This document shows, piece by piece, positions 1-8,588 of a stretch of DNA of 44,258 bases (positions within the stretch are counted from its first letter, which is position 1; each line of letters begins with the position of its first letter). A program made the translations under genes and the position numbers. Source of the DNA: Xenorhabdus indica (GTDB lineage: Bacteria; Pseudomonadota; Gammaproteobacteria; Enterobacterales; Enterobacteriaceae); assembly GCF_014467235.1 (NCBI RefSeq), contig NZ_NKHP01000013.1, forward strand, positions 1-44,258, read 5' to 3'. The notes under the pieces are model-generated. The model searched no databases. It had not been told where the DNA came from and saw only the letters and a list, made by a program, of their open reading frames with translations.

Positions 1-95
1 AGTTTGATCAGCCGCTTAGTGCGGCGGCTATCCCCTAAATCAGCATATTGAAAAGTGTCTTTTGCCCATTGCTCAGCATCTGTTGAAAACATCAT
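1..95 (-). CDS. Tn5-like IS4-family transposase, N-terminal fragment
   Basis: Read on the minus strand from an ATG at 95 (a second ATG follows at 92), the frame stays open to the window edge and gives about 31 residues. They contain the stretch WAKDTFQYADLGDSRRTKRL, which matches the WAK...LGDPRRTARL segment at the start of Tn5 transposase, the DNA-binding N-terminal domain. A GAGG Shine-Dalgarno stands about 6 bases before the first ATG. The gene runs off the window at position 1, so the catalytic DDE part cannot be seen and I cannot say whether the transposase is intact. Confidence 0.75.
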   Translation of the reverse strand, partial: MMFSTDAEQWAKDTFQYADLGDSRRTKRLIK

Positions 96-150
96 ACGTG
101 ACCTCAACGTAGTATTTCTTATTGAGATCAGCCAGGTAGAAAAAGGTTCA

Positions 151-180
151 AAAAAATCCCTCGATTCAATCGAGGGATTT
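151..180 (-). terminator. Rho-independent terminator pointing into the IS transposase
   Basis: A perfect 13-bp inverted repeat (154-166 and 168-180) with a single central base is followed, on the minus strand, by a run of T residues. It lies between the IS end and the transposase start and faces the transposase. Transcription entering the element from the sfsB side would stop here. This fits the known habit of IS50/IS10-type elements of shielding the transposase gene from outside promoters. Confidence 0.75.
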
Positions 181-195
181 GTGTAGAAGAGACAG
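177..195 (-). repeat. Terminal inverted repeat of the IS element
   Basis: The 19-bp end CTGTCTCTTCTACACAAAT (minus strand) resembles the Tn5 mosaic end, differing at three positions. Its inner bases overlap the arm of the adjacent hairpin. It marks the exact junction of the element with chromosomal DNA at 195/196. Confidence 0.75.
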
Positions 196-260
196 GGTAA
201 TGCGAACCTTGCTTGAATCGCCACCATCAATTTTTTCAATTAATGGAAGGGGTAACAGGA

Positions 261-518
261 ATGAATAACGTTAAAAATGATTGGCATCAAGCCGACATTA
301 TTGCCGCATTACGTAAACGTGGTACAACCTTAGCGGCTGTTTCTCGTGAATCTGGCCTCAGTTCATCAACACTAGCAAATACGCTCAGTCGTCCGTGGCC
401 GAAAGGCGAATGGATAATTGCTAACTATCTCGAAATACATCCTTCTGAAATCTGGCCTAGCCGTTATTTTGATTCGTATGGTGAATTGATTGAACGAAAA
501 GTTCGAGATAAATCATAA
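261..518 (+). CDS. sfsB: SfsB/Nlp-type Ner-like DNA-binding regulator
   Basis: This 85-residue protein belongs to the Ner/Nlp family of small helix-turn-helix regulators related to phage Mu Ner. The core DWHQADIIAALRKRGTTLAAVSRESGLSS and the LSRPWPKGE..IA....IHPSEIWPSRY block match E. coli SfsB (92 aa) almost throughout. SfsB is linked to expression of maltose-related genes in E. coli; its direct targets are poorly known. I chose the ATG at 261 because the homology begins there and a purine-rich GGAAGGGG lies upstream. The frame is open to 213, but those 16 extra residues have no counterpart. An IS end lies 65 bp upstream, so present-day transcription may start within or beyond the IS. Confidence 0.88.
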   Translation: MNNVKNDWHQADIIAALRKRGTTLAAVSRESGLSSSTLANTLSRPWPKGEWIIANYLEIHPSEIWPSRYFDSYGELIERKVRDKS

Positions 519-1765
<1,247 letters not shown>

Positions 1766-1777
1766 TAAAACAGAATT

Positions 1778-1814
1778 ATCCCCAGAAACATAAACAACTA
1801 TGTCCCTGGGGTAT
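1778..1814 (+). terminator. Possible weak terminator after hemF
   Basis: A 6-bp GC-rich stem (CCCCAG with CTGGGG, 1780-1785 and 1806-1811) closes a 20-nt loop shortly after the hemF stop. No immediate U-run follows; an AT-rich stretch begins about 15 bases later. The call rests on position and stem alone. Confidence 0.3.
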
Positions 1815-1972
1815 TCATCACCATTCAAAAAATTTTTAATTAAATATATAAATCTGATTTTCATATCAGTAGCCTAATAAATTTATTTATCATTTTTCAT
1901 TAGCAATATCCTGCTATAAAACGTCAATATTTTCCCTAATGACTATCACTTCAATTATAGATAGTATGCAAA

Positions 1973-1982
1973 TGGGCGCCCA
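1973..1982. promoter_or_regulatory. TGGGCGCCCA palindrome upstream of first protease
   Basis: A perfect 10-bp GC palindrome stands in very AT-rich DNA, starting 48 bases before the protease ATG. A near-identical palindrome (TGGGGCCCCA) starts 50 bases before the second protease ATG. A TATAGATAGTAT segment just upstream could supply a -10 box, which would put the palindrome at or just after the transcription start. A role as operator is inference. Confidence 0.4.
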
Positions 1983-2020
1983 AAAGAACAAATACAGCAC
2001 TGACAAAATAGGGGAATATT

Positions 2021-3094
2021 ATGAATACTTATGAAATTAATAGATACAGTTTAATCCCTCCATTTGTCTTAGAGCAAATCTCTGATAATTGTGATGAGTG
2101 TACAAATCAATATGTATTAAAAACATTAGATCATATTTACGATTTAATGAATATCACAGCTGTAGAAGATATTTTAAAGCAGGACTCTGATATTGATGAA
2201 TCTGATGAAAAAATAAAACTGCATAGAATTATCTACGATGCAGAACAGGAAGAAGAATTCCCTGGAGGAAAATTAGCCCGCAGTGAAGGTATGCCTGAAA
2301 GTGAGGATATTGCTGTCAATGAGGCTTATGATTATCTTGGAAAAACTTATGAATTTTATAGCAAAATTTTTGGACGAAACTCACTTGATAACAAAGGGCT
2401 TAAGTTAGTCGCCACAGTGCATTATGGTAAACGTTACTTAAATGCCTTCTGGTCCAGAAAACAAATCGTTTTTGGTGACGGTGATGGGCAATATTTCAAT
2501 CGCTTTACCTCAGCGATTGATGTTGTAGCACATGAATTAACTCATGGTATTATCCAGAATGAAGCCAATCTCCATTATGTTTATCAATCTGGTGCCTTGA
2601 ATGAGTCCATTTCAGATGTGTTTGGCATCATGGTAAAACAGTATGCCAATAACCAAAAAGCCGATGAATCCGACTGGCTATTAGGAAAAGGACTACTGGG
2701 TCCCAAGTTCAATCCAGATAATAAACCTGATATCGCTTTACGTTCATTTATAAAACCAGGCTCAGCATTTTCTAAAGATAAGCAGGTTGGTCATATGGAT
2801 GAATATGAAGAACTGCCGATTTCAATTGATAATGGAGGCATTCACATATATTCGGGTATCCCTAACAGGGCATTTTACTTGCTTGCAACTGCTCTGGGAG
2901 GTTATTCATGGGAACGGGCAGGTAAAATCTGGTATGAAACTTTATTGGATGACCGTTTATCTTCAGATGTTACGTTTGATGATTTTGCCACATTAACGAT
3001 TGACAATGCAGAAAAGTTATTTGGTAAAAAAGTCTCCCTCATCACCAACAAGTGCTGGAATAAAGTAGGTGTACTTCTGCCAGAAAATGATTAA
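2021..3094 (+). CDS. prtS: Protealysin/PrtS-like M4 metalloprotease, copy 1
   Basis: This is a zinc endopeptidase of the thermolysin family (M4), protealysin subgroup. The 357 residues start with the short protealysin-type propeptide (SLIPPFVLEQI...VLKTLDHI, about residues 10-45) rather than the long FTP/PepSY propeptide of thermolysin. The active site is HELTH at 171-175 (zinc ligands H171 and H175, catalytic E172), third ligand E195 in GALNESISD, and the acid/base H275 in NGGIH.YSGIPNRAFY. No signal peptide is visible, as in protealysin, so export must be non-classical or occur by lysis. Photorhabdus PrtS belongs to this group and triggers insect melanisation. Start support: GGGG Shine-Dalgarno, shared with copy 2. 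Which of the two copies is the orthologue of the named PrtS cannot be decided here. Confidence 0.93.
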   Translation: MNTYEINRYSLIPPFVLEQISDNCDECTNQYVLKTLDHIYDLMNITAVEDILKQDSDIDESDEKIKLHRIIYDAEQEEEFPGGKLARSEGMPESEDIAVNEAYDYLGKTYEFYSKIFGRNSLDNKGLKLVATVHYGKRYLNAFWSRKQIVFGDGDGQYFNRFTSAIDVVAHELTHGIIQNEANLHYVYQSGALNESISDVFGIMVKQYANNQKADESDWLLGKGLLGPKFNPDNKPDIALRSFIKPGSAFSKDKQVGHMDEYEELPISIDNGGIHIYSGIPNRAFYLLATALGGYSWERAGKIWYETLLDDRLSSDVTFDDFATLTIDNAEKLFGKKVSLITNKCWNKVGVLLPEND

Positions 3095-3157
3095 TAAAGA
3101 TATTAATATAATATTAAACAAGCATCTCTGAATTAATATCAATTTAATCATAAAATT

Positions 3158-3187
3158 AAAAAAAGGGCCTGTTTCGGCCCTTTTTTA
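3158..3187 (+). terminator. Rho-independent terminator after protease copy 1
   Basis: An AAAAAGGGCC stem pairs with GGCCCTTTTT around a short GTTTC loop and runs into six T residues. It lies about 70 bases after the stop, so copies 1 and 2 are separate transcription units. The symmetric A and T tracts would let it work on both strands. Confidence 0.85.
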
Positions 3188-3253
3188 TATTTATAATTTA
3201 ATAATTTTAGAAGAGAAAAAAATCACTTAGTTAGTAGAAAACCCCGTAAATTA

Positions 3254-3278
3254 GGCTAATAATTTAAATGGGGCCCCA
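3254..3278 (+). promoter_or_regulatory. Promoter/operator region of protease copy 2 (GGCTAATA motif plus TGGGGCCCCA)
   Basis: GGCTAATAATTTAA is followed directly by the 10-bp palindrome TGGGGCCCCA at 3269-3278. The first motif recurs 69 bases before the propeptide-only gene (GGCTAATATTTAA, 4627-4639). The palindrome recurs before protease copy 1. The shared placement suggests duplicated promoters, with a common control site on the two full-length genes. No transcription factor is identified. Confidence 0.4.
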
Positions 3279-3318
3279 AAAAATATACAACATTCAAAAA
3301 ATAAATCGGGGTATTATT

Positions 3319-4365
3319 ATGTGCAAAAATAAAACACACAGCATTATTCCTCCAACCCTATTTGAATATATTATTAAAATTTGTGATGAACAGGATAAGC
3401 CATCTCTCTTAAAAACTTTAGATCATACTTACAATCTGATAAATAATTATGCTGCAATAGATCATTTATCTTTAACATATAACCCTGGTTCTGATAAAAA
3501 ATTGAACAGAACAATATACAATGCCGAAAACACAGATGTATACCCAGGCACCAAAATAGTTCGGGTTGAGGGCACTTCTGAAAGCAAAGATATATCCGTC
3601 AATGAAGCTTACGAACATCTCGGTAACACTTATAATTTTTATAAAGAAATTTTTGGTCGTGATTCAATTGATAATAAGGGACTCAAATTAGCTGCTACAG
3701 TACATTATCTAGAAGGCTATGCAAATGCATTTTGGGCAAATAACCAAATGGTTTTTGGTGATGGAATGAAATTGTATTTTAATCGTTTTACATCTTGTAT
3801 TGATATCACAGCTCATGAATTAACACATGGTGTCACTCAATATGAAGCAGATCTCGATTATGCTTATCAATCTGGTGCACTTAATGAATCTATTTCAGAT
3901 GTATTTGGTGTGATGGTAAAACAATTTACCAATAACCAGAAAGCCAATGAATCTGATTGGCTGGTAGGTCAGGGGATATTCGGGCCTAAAATGAATCCTC
4001 ATAATGATCCCAATATTGCTTTACGTTCATTTAAACATCCGGGAAGTGCATATTCACACGATGATCAGATTGGGCACATGAATCAATACCAGGAACTTCC
4101 TTTGTCAAATGATAATGGTGGTGTTCATAAATATTCAGGTATTCCAAACAAAGCATTCTACTTACTGGCAGTTGAGCTCGGAGGGTATTCATGGGAGCGG
4201 GCAGGTAAAATCTGGTATGAGACACTAACAGACAGGCGATTATCTAATAAAGCAAATTTTAATGATTTCGCCAAATTAACCGTTGATAATGCATACAAAC
4301 TCTTTGGCAAAAGCATTTCAAATCTTGTTACTGACGCATGGAATCAAGTAGGTGTTATTCGTTGA
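3319..4365 (+). CDS. prtS: Protealysin/PrtS-like M4 metalloprotease, copy 2
   Basis: This is a paralogue of the preceding gene, 348 residues from the ATG at 3319. I prefer this start to the in-frame ATG at 3268 because it has the CGGGGTATTATT leader seen at copy 1 and because homology begins at SIIPP. Propeptide: residues 8-42 (SIIPPTLFEYI...LLKTLDH). Catalytic set: HELTH at 166-170, E190 in GALNESISD, H270 in NGGVHKYSGIPNKAFY; all active-site residues are present. Nucleotide identity with copy 1 is high in the catalytic half, for example around GGCAGGTAAAATCTGGTATGA, and low in the propeptide. This pattern suggests purifying selection on the enzyme and divergence of the pro-region. No signal peptide is visible. 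Confidence 0.92.
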   Translation: MCKNKTHSIIPPTLFEYIIKICDEQDKPSLLKTLDHTYNLINNYAAIDHLSLTYNPGSDKKLNRTIYNAENTDVYPGTKIVRVEGTSESKDISVNEAYEHLGNTYNFYKEIFGRDSIDNKGLKLAATVHYLEGYANAFWANNQMVFGDGMKLYFNRFTSCIDITAHELTHGVTQYEADLDYAYQSGALNESISDVFGVMVKQFTNNQKANESDWLVGQGIFGPKMNPHNDPNIALRSFKHPGSAYSHDDQIGHMNQYQELPLSNDNGGVHKYSGIPNKAFYLLAVELGGYSWERAGKIWYETLTDRRLSNKANFNDFAKLTVDNAYKLFGKSISNLVTDAWNQVGVIR

Positions 4366-4695
4366 CAATAAGAAAATAATATTTTTAACCTGAGGGTTAG
4401 GGAAAACCCTGCTTTTATCCCCATATATTTTATGCCTCTTATATCATCATGTTTTTCCATCACCTCTTTGCTGACTGAATTTATCTTCCTAGTCATTTTC
4501 TGATTTAGTTATATAAATTTTCTCAATAATATATCACAAGATATTTCATCCATTTGTCACACACACAACTTATAAAATGAGAGGATAAAAATTTACATTT
4601 TTGTTAGTGACTGATGTGGTTATTTTGGCTAATATTTAAGCTAGTAAAGATAGACCACAGACACCAGGCTAACAAACTAACAAGTTGGGTATATT
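4366..4695 (+). other. Intergenic region between protease copy 2 and the propeptide-only gene (330 bp)
   Basis: Directly after the protease stop is a weak hairpin (AGGGTT with AACCCT, about 4392-4409) followed by GCTTTTA, a possible terminator. The remainder is AT-rich and has no credible open frame. GGCTAATATTTAA at 4627-4639 matches the motif upstream of protease copy 2 and probably belongs to the promoter of the next gene. I see no remnant of a protease catalytic domain. Confidence 0.4.
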
Positions 4696-4893
4696 ATGTG
4701 TAATGTAACAAATCAACCCAGTATAATTCCTCCCCATTTACTGGAACATATTGCGAAAAGTTGTGATGAGAATGACAAAGAACATGTGCTAAAAACATTA
4801 GATCATGTTAAGAGTTTAATGAAACAATCAGCTACAAATCCTCCGTTACGAAAAAAAGATAGACTTCAAATTGATAAAGGGAAAAGTAATTAA
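4696..4893 (+). CDS. Stand-alone protealysin-propeptide-like small protein
   Basis: This 65-residue protein contains only the N-terminal part of the neighbouring proteases. SIIPPHLLEHIAKSCDENDKE followed by HVLKTLDHVKSLM (residues 9-42) aligns with the propeptides of both copies. A Lys-rich tail ends in DKGKSN and a TAA stop. No catalytic-domain remnant follows. It has its own start context (TTGGGTATATTATG) like the full genes, a similar upstream motif, and a strong terminator behind it. It could be an expressed inhibitor or folding helper acting in trans on the two proteases, or simply the remains of a third copy. Conserved PP and KTLDH positions argue against random decay, but function is inference. 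Confidence 0.72.
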   Translation: MCNVTNQPSIIPPHLLEHIAKSCDENDKEHVLKTLDHVKSLMKQSATNPPLRKKDRLQIDKGKSN

Positions 4894-4961
4894 TCAGCTA
4901 ACATTAAAAGAGCATAAACTAAGAAATAATAAGCTCAGATATTTATTATTGGTAACTTTCT

Positions 4962-4994
4962 AAAATAAAGAGCTATTTTCTAGCTCTTTATTTT
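4962..4994. terminator. Bidirectional Rho-independent terminator between the protease island and der
   Basis: A perfect 14-bp inverted repeat, AAAATAAAGAGCTA and its complement, encloses a 5-nt loop (TTTTC). A-rich and T-rich flanks allow termination on both strands. It serves the propeptide-only gene on the plus strand and der on the minus strand. Confidence 0.85.
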
Positions 4995-5014
4995 ATTAAT
5001 GTTTATCTAATTAT

Positions 5015-6508
5015 TTACCGCTTTTTCAAATGCTCCATCAAACGCTTACGCTTACGAAGCTGTGACGCAGTTAAAGTATTTTTCTTATCAGCATAAGGGT
5101 TAGCCCCTTCTTTAAATTGAATACGAATAGGCGTACCCATAACTTTTAAAGAACGACGGAAATAATTCATTAAATAACGCTTATAAGAATCAGGTAAATC
5201 TGCCACCTGATTACCATGAATCACAACAATAGGCGGGTTGTATCCACCGGCATGGGCGTATTTCATTTTTACCCTGCGCCCACGTATCATCGGTGGCTGA
5301 TGATCCTCTTCTGCCATACGCATAATCCGTGTAAGCATGGAGGTATTAACGCGACGAGTCGCACTTTCATAAGCTTCCAGAATCGAATCAAATAGGTTAC
5401 CCACGCCACTGCCATGTAATGCAGAAATAAAGTGAACACGGGCAAAATCAACAAACCCTAAACGCAAATCCAGCATATCTTTTACGTGATCTTTATCGGC
5501 CTGACTCATACCATCCCATTTATTAACCGCAATAACTAAGGAACGGCCACTATTGAGAATAAAACCAAGCAGGGAAAGATCCTGATCAGAAATGCCTTCA
5601 CGCGCATCAACCACCAGCAGCACAACGTTTGCATCTTCAATGGCCTGGAGTGTTTTAATGACAGAGAACTTTTCCACCACTTCTGTCACCTTACCACGTT
5701 TACGAACTCCCGCTGTGTCAATCAGGATATATTCACGACCATCACGCTCCATTGGGATATAGATGCTATCACGGGTTGTTCCAGGCATATCAAAGACAAC
5801 GACTCGTTCTTCCCCCAGAATCCGGTTGGTCAGCGTGGATTTGCCCACATTCGGACGCCCAACAATAGCCAGTTTCAGTGGCAATGTTGTCGGATCAAAA
5901 TCCTCTTCCTGTTCAGCTTCAACCACTGCCTCTAATTCAGCTTGTTCCATTTCAGCCCAGTAAGCGGCATTAGCTTCTTCTTCCGTTAACTCAACGTCTT
6001 CTGCGCCTTCTTCTTTCTCAGAAAATGGCAACAATACACGCTCAATCAGTTGAGTCACGCCACGCCCATGAGCTGCCGCGATAGAATATATATCTCCTAA
6101 TCCCAAAGAGTAGAATTCGGCAATAGATATATCAATATCAATACCATCAGTTTTATTTGCAACTAAGAAAGTCGATTTTTCACGGCTGCGCAAATGTTTT
6201 GCAATTGCGTGATCAGCAGGCATCAGCCCGGATCTGGCATCAACCATAAACAGAACGATATCTGCTTCTTCGATTGCCATCAGAGATTGCGTAGCCATTT
6301 GCGTTTCTACACCCTCTTCCGTTCCATCAATACCACCAGTATCAACGATGATAAATTCTTGCCCTTCAACTTCCGCCCGTCCATATTTACGGTCACGGGT
6401 TAAACCGGGAAAATCCGCTACCAACGCATCTCTGGTTCGGGTTAGACGATTAAATAAGGTAGATTTTCCGACATTAGGGCGCCCAACCAGCGCAACGACA
6501 GGTATCAT
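5015..6508 (-). CDS. der: Ribosome biogenesis GTPase Der (EngA)
   Basis: Der is an essential GTPase with two tandem G domains that acts in late assembly of the 50S ribosomal subunit. Of 497 residues (E. coli 490), G domain 1 has GRPNVGKS at 9-16, DTGG near 56-59 and NKTD at 118-121. An acidic linker of about residues 165-205 separates it from G domain 2, with GRPNVGKS at 217-224, DTAG and NKWD. The C-terminal KH-like domain ends in a basic tail ([14 protein letters not shown]). bamB lies upstream on the same strand as in E. coli, but here a strong terminator stands between them, so der needs its own promoter in the 260-bp gap. Confidence 0.98.
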   Translation of the reverse strand: MIPVVALVGRPNVGKSTLFNRLTRTRDALVADFPGLTRDRKYGRAEVEGQEFIIVDTGGIDGTEEGVETQMATQSLMAIEEADIVLFMVDARSGLMPADHAIAKHLRSREKSTFLVANKTDGIDIDISIAEFYSLGLGDIYSIAAAHGRGVTQLIERVLLPFSEKEEGAEDVELTEEEANAAYWAEMEQAELEAVVEAEQEEDFDPTTLPLKLAIVGRPNVGKSTLTNRILGEERVVVFDMPGTTRDSIYIPMERDGREYILIDTAGVRKRGKVTEVVEKFSVIKTLQAIEDANVVLLVVDAREGISDQDLSLLGFILNSGRSLVIAVNKWDGMSQADKDHVKDMLDLRLGFVDFARVHFISALHGSGVGNLFDSILEAYESATRRVNTSMLTRIMRMAEEDHQPPMIRGRRVKMKYAHAGGYNPPIVVIHGNQVADLPDSYKRYLMNYFRRSLKVMGTPIRIQFKEGANPYADKKNTLTASQLRKRKRLMEHLKKR

Positions 6509-6610
6509 TTTTTTGATGCCTCATGACTAGATTTAAATCGATATCCTGCAAAAAAGAACCACTTGAAGTTCGTCACTACCAAATCTTCTTCTCACAACCG
6601 CAAGATACTA

Positions 6611-6650
6611 AAAAGACGACACGGCTCCTGTCAGCACAGGAGCCGTGTGA
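6611..6650 (-). terminator. Rho-independent terminator after bamB
   Basis: A perfect 13-bp inverted repeat (ACACGGCTCCTGT at 6619-6631, complement at 6636-6648) has a 4-nt loop. On the minus strand it is followed by CGTCTTTTT. It lies about 120 bases beyond the bamB stop and separates bamB from der. Confidence 0.88.
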
Positions 6651-6694
6651 GTATCGCTATCCCCTTCATTTTTCAAATCATCTTTTGCTTTCCA

Positions 6695-6726
6695 TCGCGA
6701 TGCAACTTGAAATCTATTGGTATATA
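6695..6726. repeat. Half copy of dispersed repeat (GCAACTTGAAATC..TTGG.TATA)
   Basis: GCAACTTGAAATCTATTGGTATATA matches the right half of the palindromic repeats found at 18140, 28100 and 34612. It lies between the bamB stop and its terminator. The left half is not clear, so this is a degenerate copy. Confidence 0.5.
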
Positions 6727-6769
6727 GCATTAAAACAAATTCTATTTCTGTTTTCTGTATATCAGCCTA

Positions 6770-7942
6770 TCAGCGAGTGTACAGGTAAACCGCTCCATCC
6801 TTCGCCTGTACCATCAACTTATCACTGGCAATCACAGGGCGACTCAAAAGGCCAGAACTATCGACTTTATGCTGAGCAACAAATTGCCCATCAGCCATGT
6901 TTAACCAGTGCAGGTAACCTTCTCCATCACCTACAACCAAATAGCCATTATACATTTCTGGTGCAGTCAGATTACGGTGTAACAGATTATTTTGAGACCA
7001 GATTGTTACCCCATCACTCTTGCGCAAAGATAAAATCCGATCATCCTGATCAACAATGAAAATATTGTTGTCAGTCACAACCATATCATTCACAGAGCCC
7101 AGATCACGCTTCCAAATAATCTGGCCGGAACGCATATCCATCGCCACTAAGTTGCCATTATACGCAATAGCATAGATGACATTATCAGAAATGACCGGGG
7201 TCATATCAACATCATTCAGACGATCGATTTCAGTTGCCCCTGTCACCTGAGAGATACGCTGCTGCCAAATCAACTGCCCCTGAGAAAGCAAGACAGCACT
7301 AATACGACCATTATCACCGCCGACAATTGCTGCGCCGTATGCTATAGCAGGTGCCGATTCACCACGGACAGATAGCGAAGGTGTGTCCATATTGATTGAC
7401 CAGGCAACAGAGCCATCATTTTCATTCAGGGCCTGCAACATACCATTGCCAGTATGGATTAACACAAGGCCATCACTCACGACCGGACGAGATAATGCTT
7501 CACCGGCAACCTGAGATTCCCACTCAACCTTACCGTTTGTGGAATCCAACGCGATAACTTTTGCTTTTTCTGTACCGATATACAGACGATCACCCGATAC
7601 AGTCAGACCACCGGACAGTAGCGCCGGCAGACGAGACGATAACAACCCTGTTTTCTCAGACAGATCCGTTGACCATAATTCTTTACCACTGTCTATCTCA
7701 AATGCTTTAACGATACCATGACGATCGGCAACATAAACTGTTGAGCCTTGCCAGGTCGGCGATAAATGAGAGTAATAGTGCCCAACGCCATTGCCGACCG
7801 ACTTGTCCCAAACAACACGCGGATTGAATTGGTTTTCAACCTTTGGCAGTGGGGACATTATTACTGTATCCTGTTCATTTGAGCAACCTGCCAGCAAAAC
7901 AGCAGCAACCAGCCCAACCAAGAGTGTTTTTCGCAGTTGCAT
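6770..7942 (-). CDS. bamB: Outer membrane protein assembly factor BamB (lipoprotein)
   Basis: BamB is the beta-propeller lipoprotein of the Bam complex that helps BamA insert beta-barrel proteins into the outer membrane. The 390 residues open with a lipoprotein signal peptide and lipobox (LLAGC, lipidated Cys20). The rest consists of repeated propeller blades with PQQ-type motifs such as VYVADRHGIVKAFEIDSGKELW, LYIGTEKAKVIALDSTNGKVEW, VLIHTGNGMLQALNENDGSVAW and VYLYTR at the end. Only 14 bases separate it from yfgM upstream, so hisS, yfgM and bamB are probably co-transcribed. Confidence 0.98.
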   Translation of the reverse strand: MQLRKTLLVGLVAAVLLAGCSNEQDTVIMSPLPKVENQFNPRVVWDKSVGNGVGHYYSHLSPTWQGSTVYVADRHGIVKAFEIDSGKELWSTDLSEKTGLLSSRLPALLSGGLTVSGDRLYIGTEKAKVIALDSTNGKVEWESQVAGEALSRPVVSDGLVLIHTGNGMLQALNENDGSVAWSINMDTPSLSVRGESAPAIAYGAAIVGGDNGRISAVLLSQGQLIWQQRISQVTGATEIDRLNDVDMTPVISDNVIYAIAYNGNLVAMDMRSGQIIWKRDLGSVNDMVVTDNNIFIVDQDDRILSLRKSDGVTIWSQNNLLHRNLTAPEMYNGYLVVGDGEGYLHWLNMADGQFVAQHKVDSSGLLSRPVIASDKLMVQAKDGAVYLYTR

Positions 7943-7956
7943 TAGAGTTGGCTCCC

Positions 7957-8577
7957 TTAGTTGGATAAGTTATCTAATTTAATTTGAATCATTGATTTCA
8001 AAGCCTGAGAACCTTGGGCGCTTAGCCCATTGGAGTATGCCTCACGCGCACCTTTAATGTTCCCTTTCTTCACCAGAATATCACCACGGATATCCTCAGC
8101 GATTAACTGCCATCCCTTACTTTTAACTTGCTCCAGGGTTTTCAATGCAGCGTCAGTTTTATCTTCTGCTAACTGAACCCGTGCCAGACGAATATTGGAC
8201 AAGTCCACCATATTCTGATCTTTCGCTTTACCTGCAGCCACCAGCAAATATTTTTCTGCCTGTGCCAAATCATTTTTATCAGCAGCGTGTTTTGCTAATT
8301 CCATATCCGTCATCACTCCGTAGATGTTATTCGTTTCATTCGCGAATTTCTCTACGGCAGTCATGCTTTCTTTCGAACCCGATGCCAGTGATTTGTTCAG
8401 TTGTTCGAATTGTACCGCTGTATCCTGTAGCTGGTTTGTTTGATGAGATTGCCAGTAACGCCAACCAACAATTGCCCCAATCCCCAATACTAAGCCAACA
8501 GCAATGTACTTACCGTTGTTGACAAAAAAACGCTTTATTGCATCAACTTGTTCAGTTTCAGTGGTATAGGCTTCCAC
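7957..8577 (-). CDS. yfgM: YfgM, ancillary SecYEG translocon / periplasmic chaperone subunit
   Basis: YfgM is an inner-membrane protein with a large periplasmic TPR-like domain. With PpiD it associates with SecYEG and helps deliver exported proteins. Of 206 residues, a short cytoplasmic N-terminus (TTETEQVDAIKRFFVNNGK) is followed by one membrane segment (about 22-40, YIAVGLVLGIGAIVGWRYW), a Gln-rich helix and TPR-like repeats (DLAQAEKYLLVAAGKAK, TDAALKTLEQVKSKGW, GNIKGAREAYSNGL). It sits 11 bases after hisS and 14 before bamB, the standard order. Length matches E. coli YfgM (206 aa). Confidence 0.96.
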   Translation of the reverse strand: MEAYTTETEQVDAIKRFFVNNGKYIAVGLVLGIGAIVGWRYWQSHQTNQLQDTAVQFEQLNKSLASGSKESMTAVEKFANETNNIYGVMTDMELAKHAADKNDLAQAEKYLLVAAGKAKDQNMVDLSNIRLARVQLAEDKTDAALKTLEQVKSKGWQLIAEDIRGDILVKKGNIKGAREAYSNGLSAQGSQALKSMIQIKLDNLSN

Positions 8578-8588
8578 AGAGTCTCTCC

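Larger units (their letters stand above)
1..195 (-). mobile_element. IS4-family (IS50/Tn5-like) insertion sequence, partial end
   Basis: The window opens inside an insertion sequence. Its terminal inverted repeat reads CTGTCTCTTCTACACAAAT on the minus strand, from 195 down to 177. This matches 16 of 19 positions of the Tn5 mosaic end as I recall it. Next to it lie a terminator-like hairpin and the first codons of a Tn5-type transposase, in the usual order for an IS left end. The rest of the element lies outside the window, so completeness cannot be judged. The element family usually makes a 9-bp target duplication; the candidate copy here would be 196-204. The insertion sits 65 bp upstream of sfsB and may have separated it from its native promoter. 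Confidence 0.8.

Noticed and set aside
3268..3318. Upstream start for protease copy 2
   Set aside because: The first ATG falls inside the GC palindrome, lacks a ribosome site, and adds 17 residues without a counterpart in copy 1.
2021..4893. Emfourin-type M4 inhibitor gene next to the proteases
   Set aside because: Looked for because it often neighbours protealysin; no ORF in or around the island resembles it.
6523..7059. 178-codon open frame on the plus strand
   Set aside because: It runs across the bamB terminator and the bamB coding end on the opposite strand, has no homology I recognise and no ribosome site; a shadow frame.
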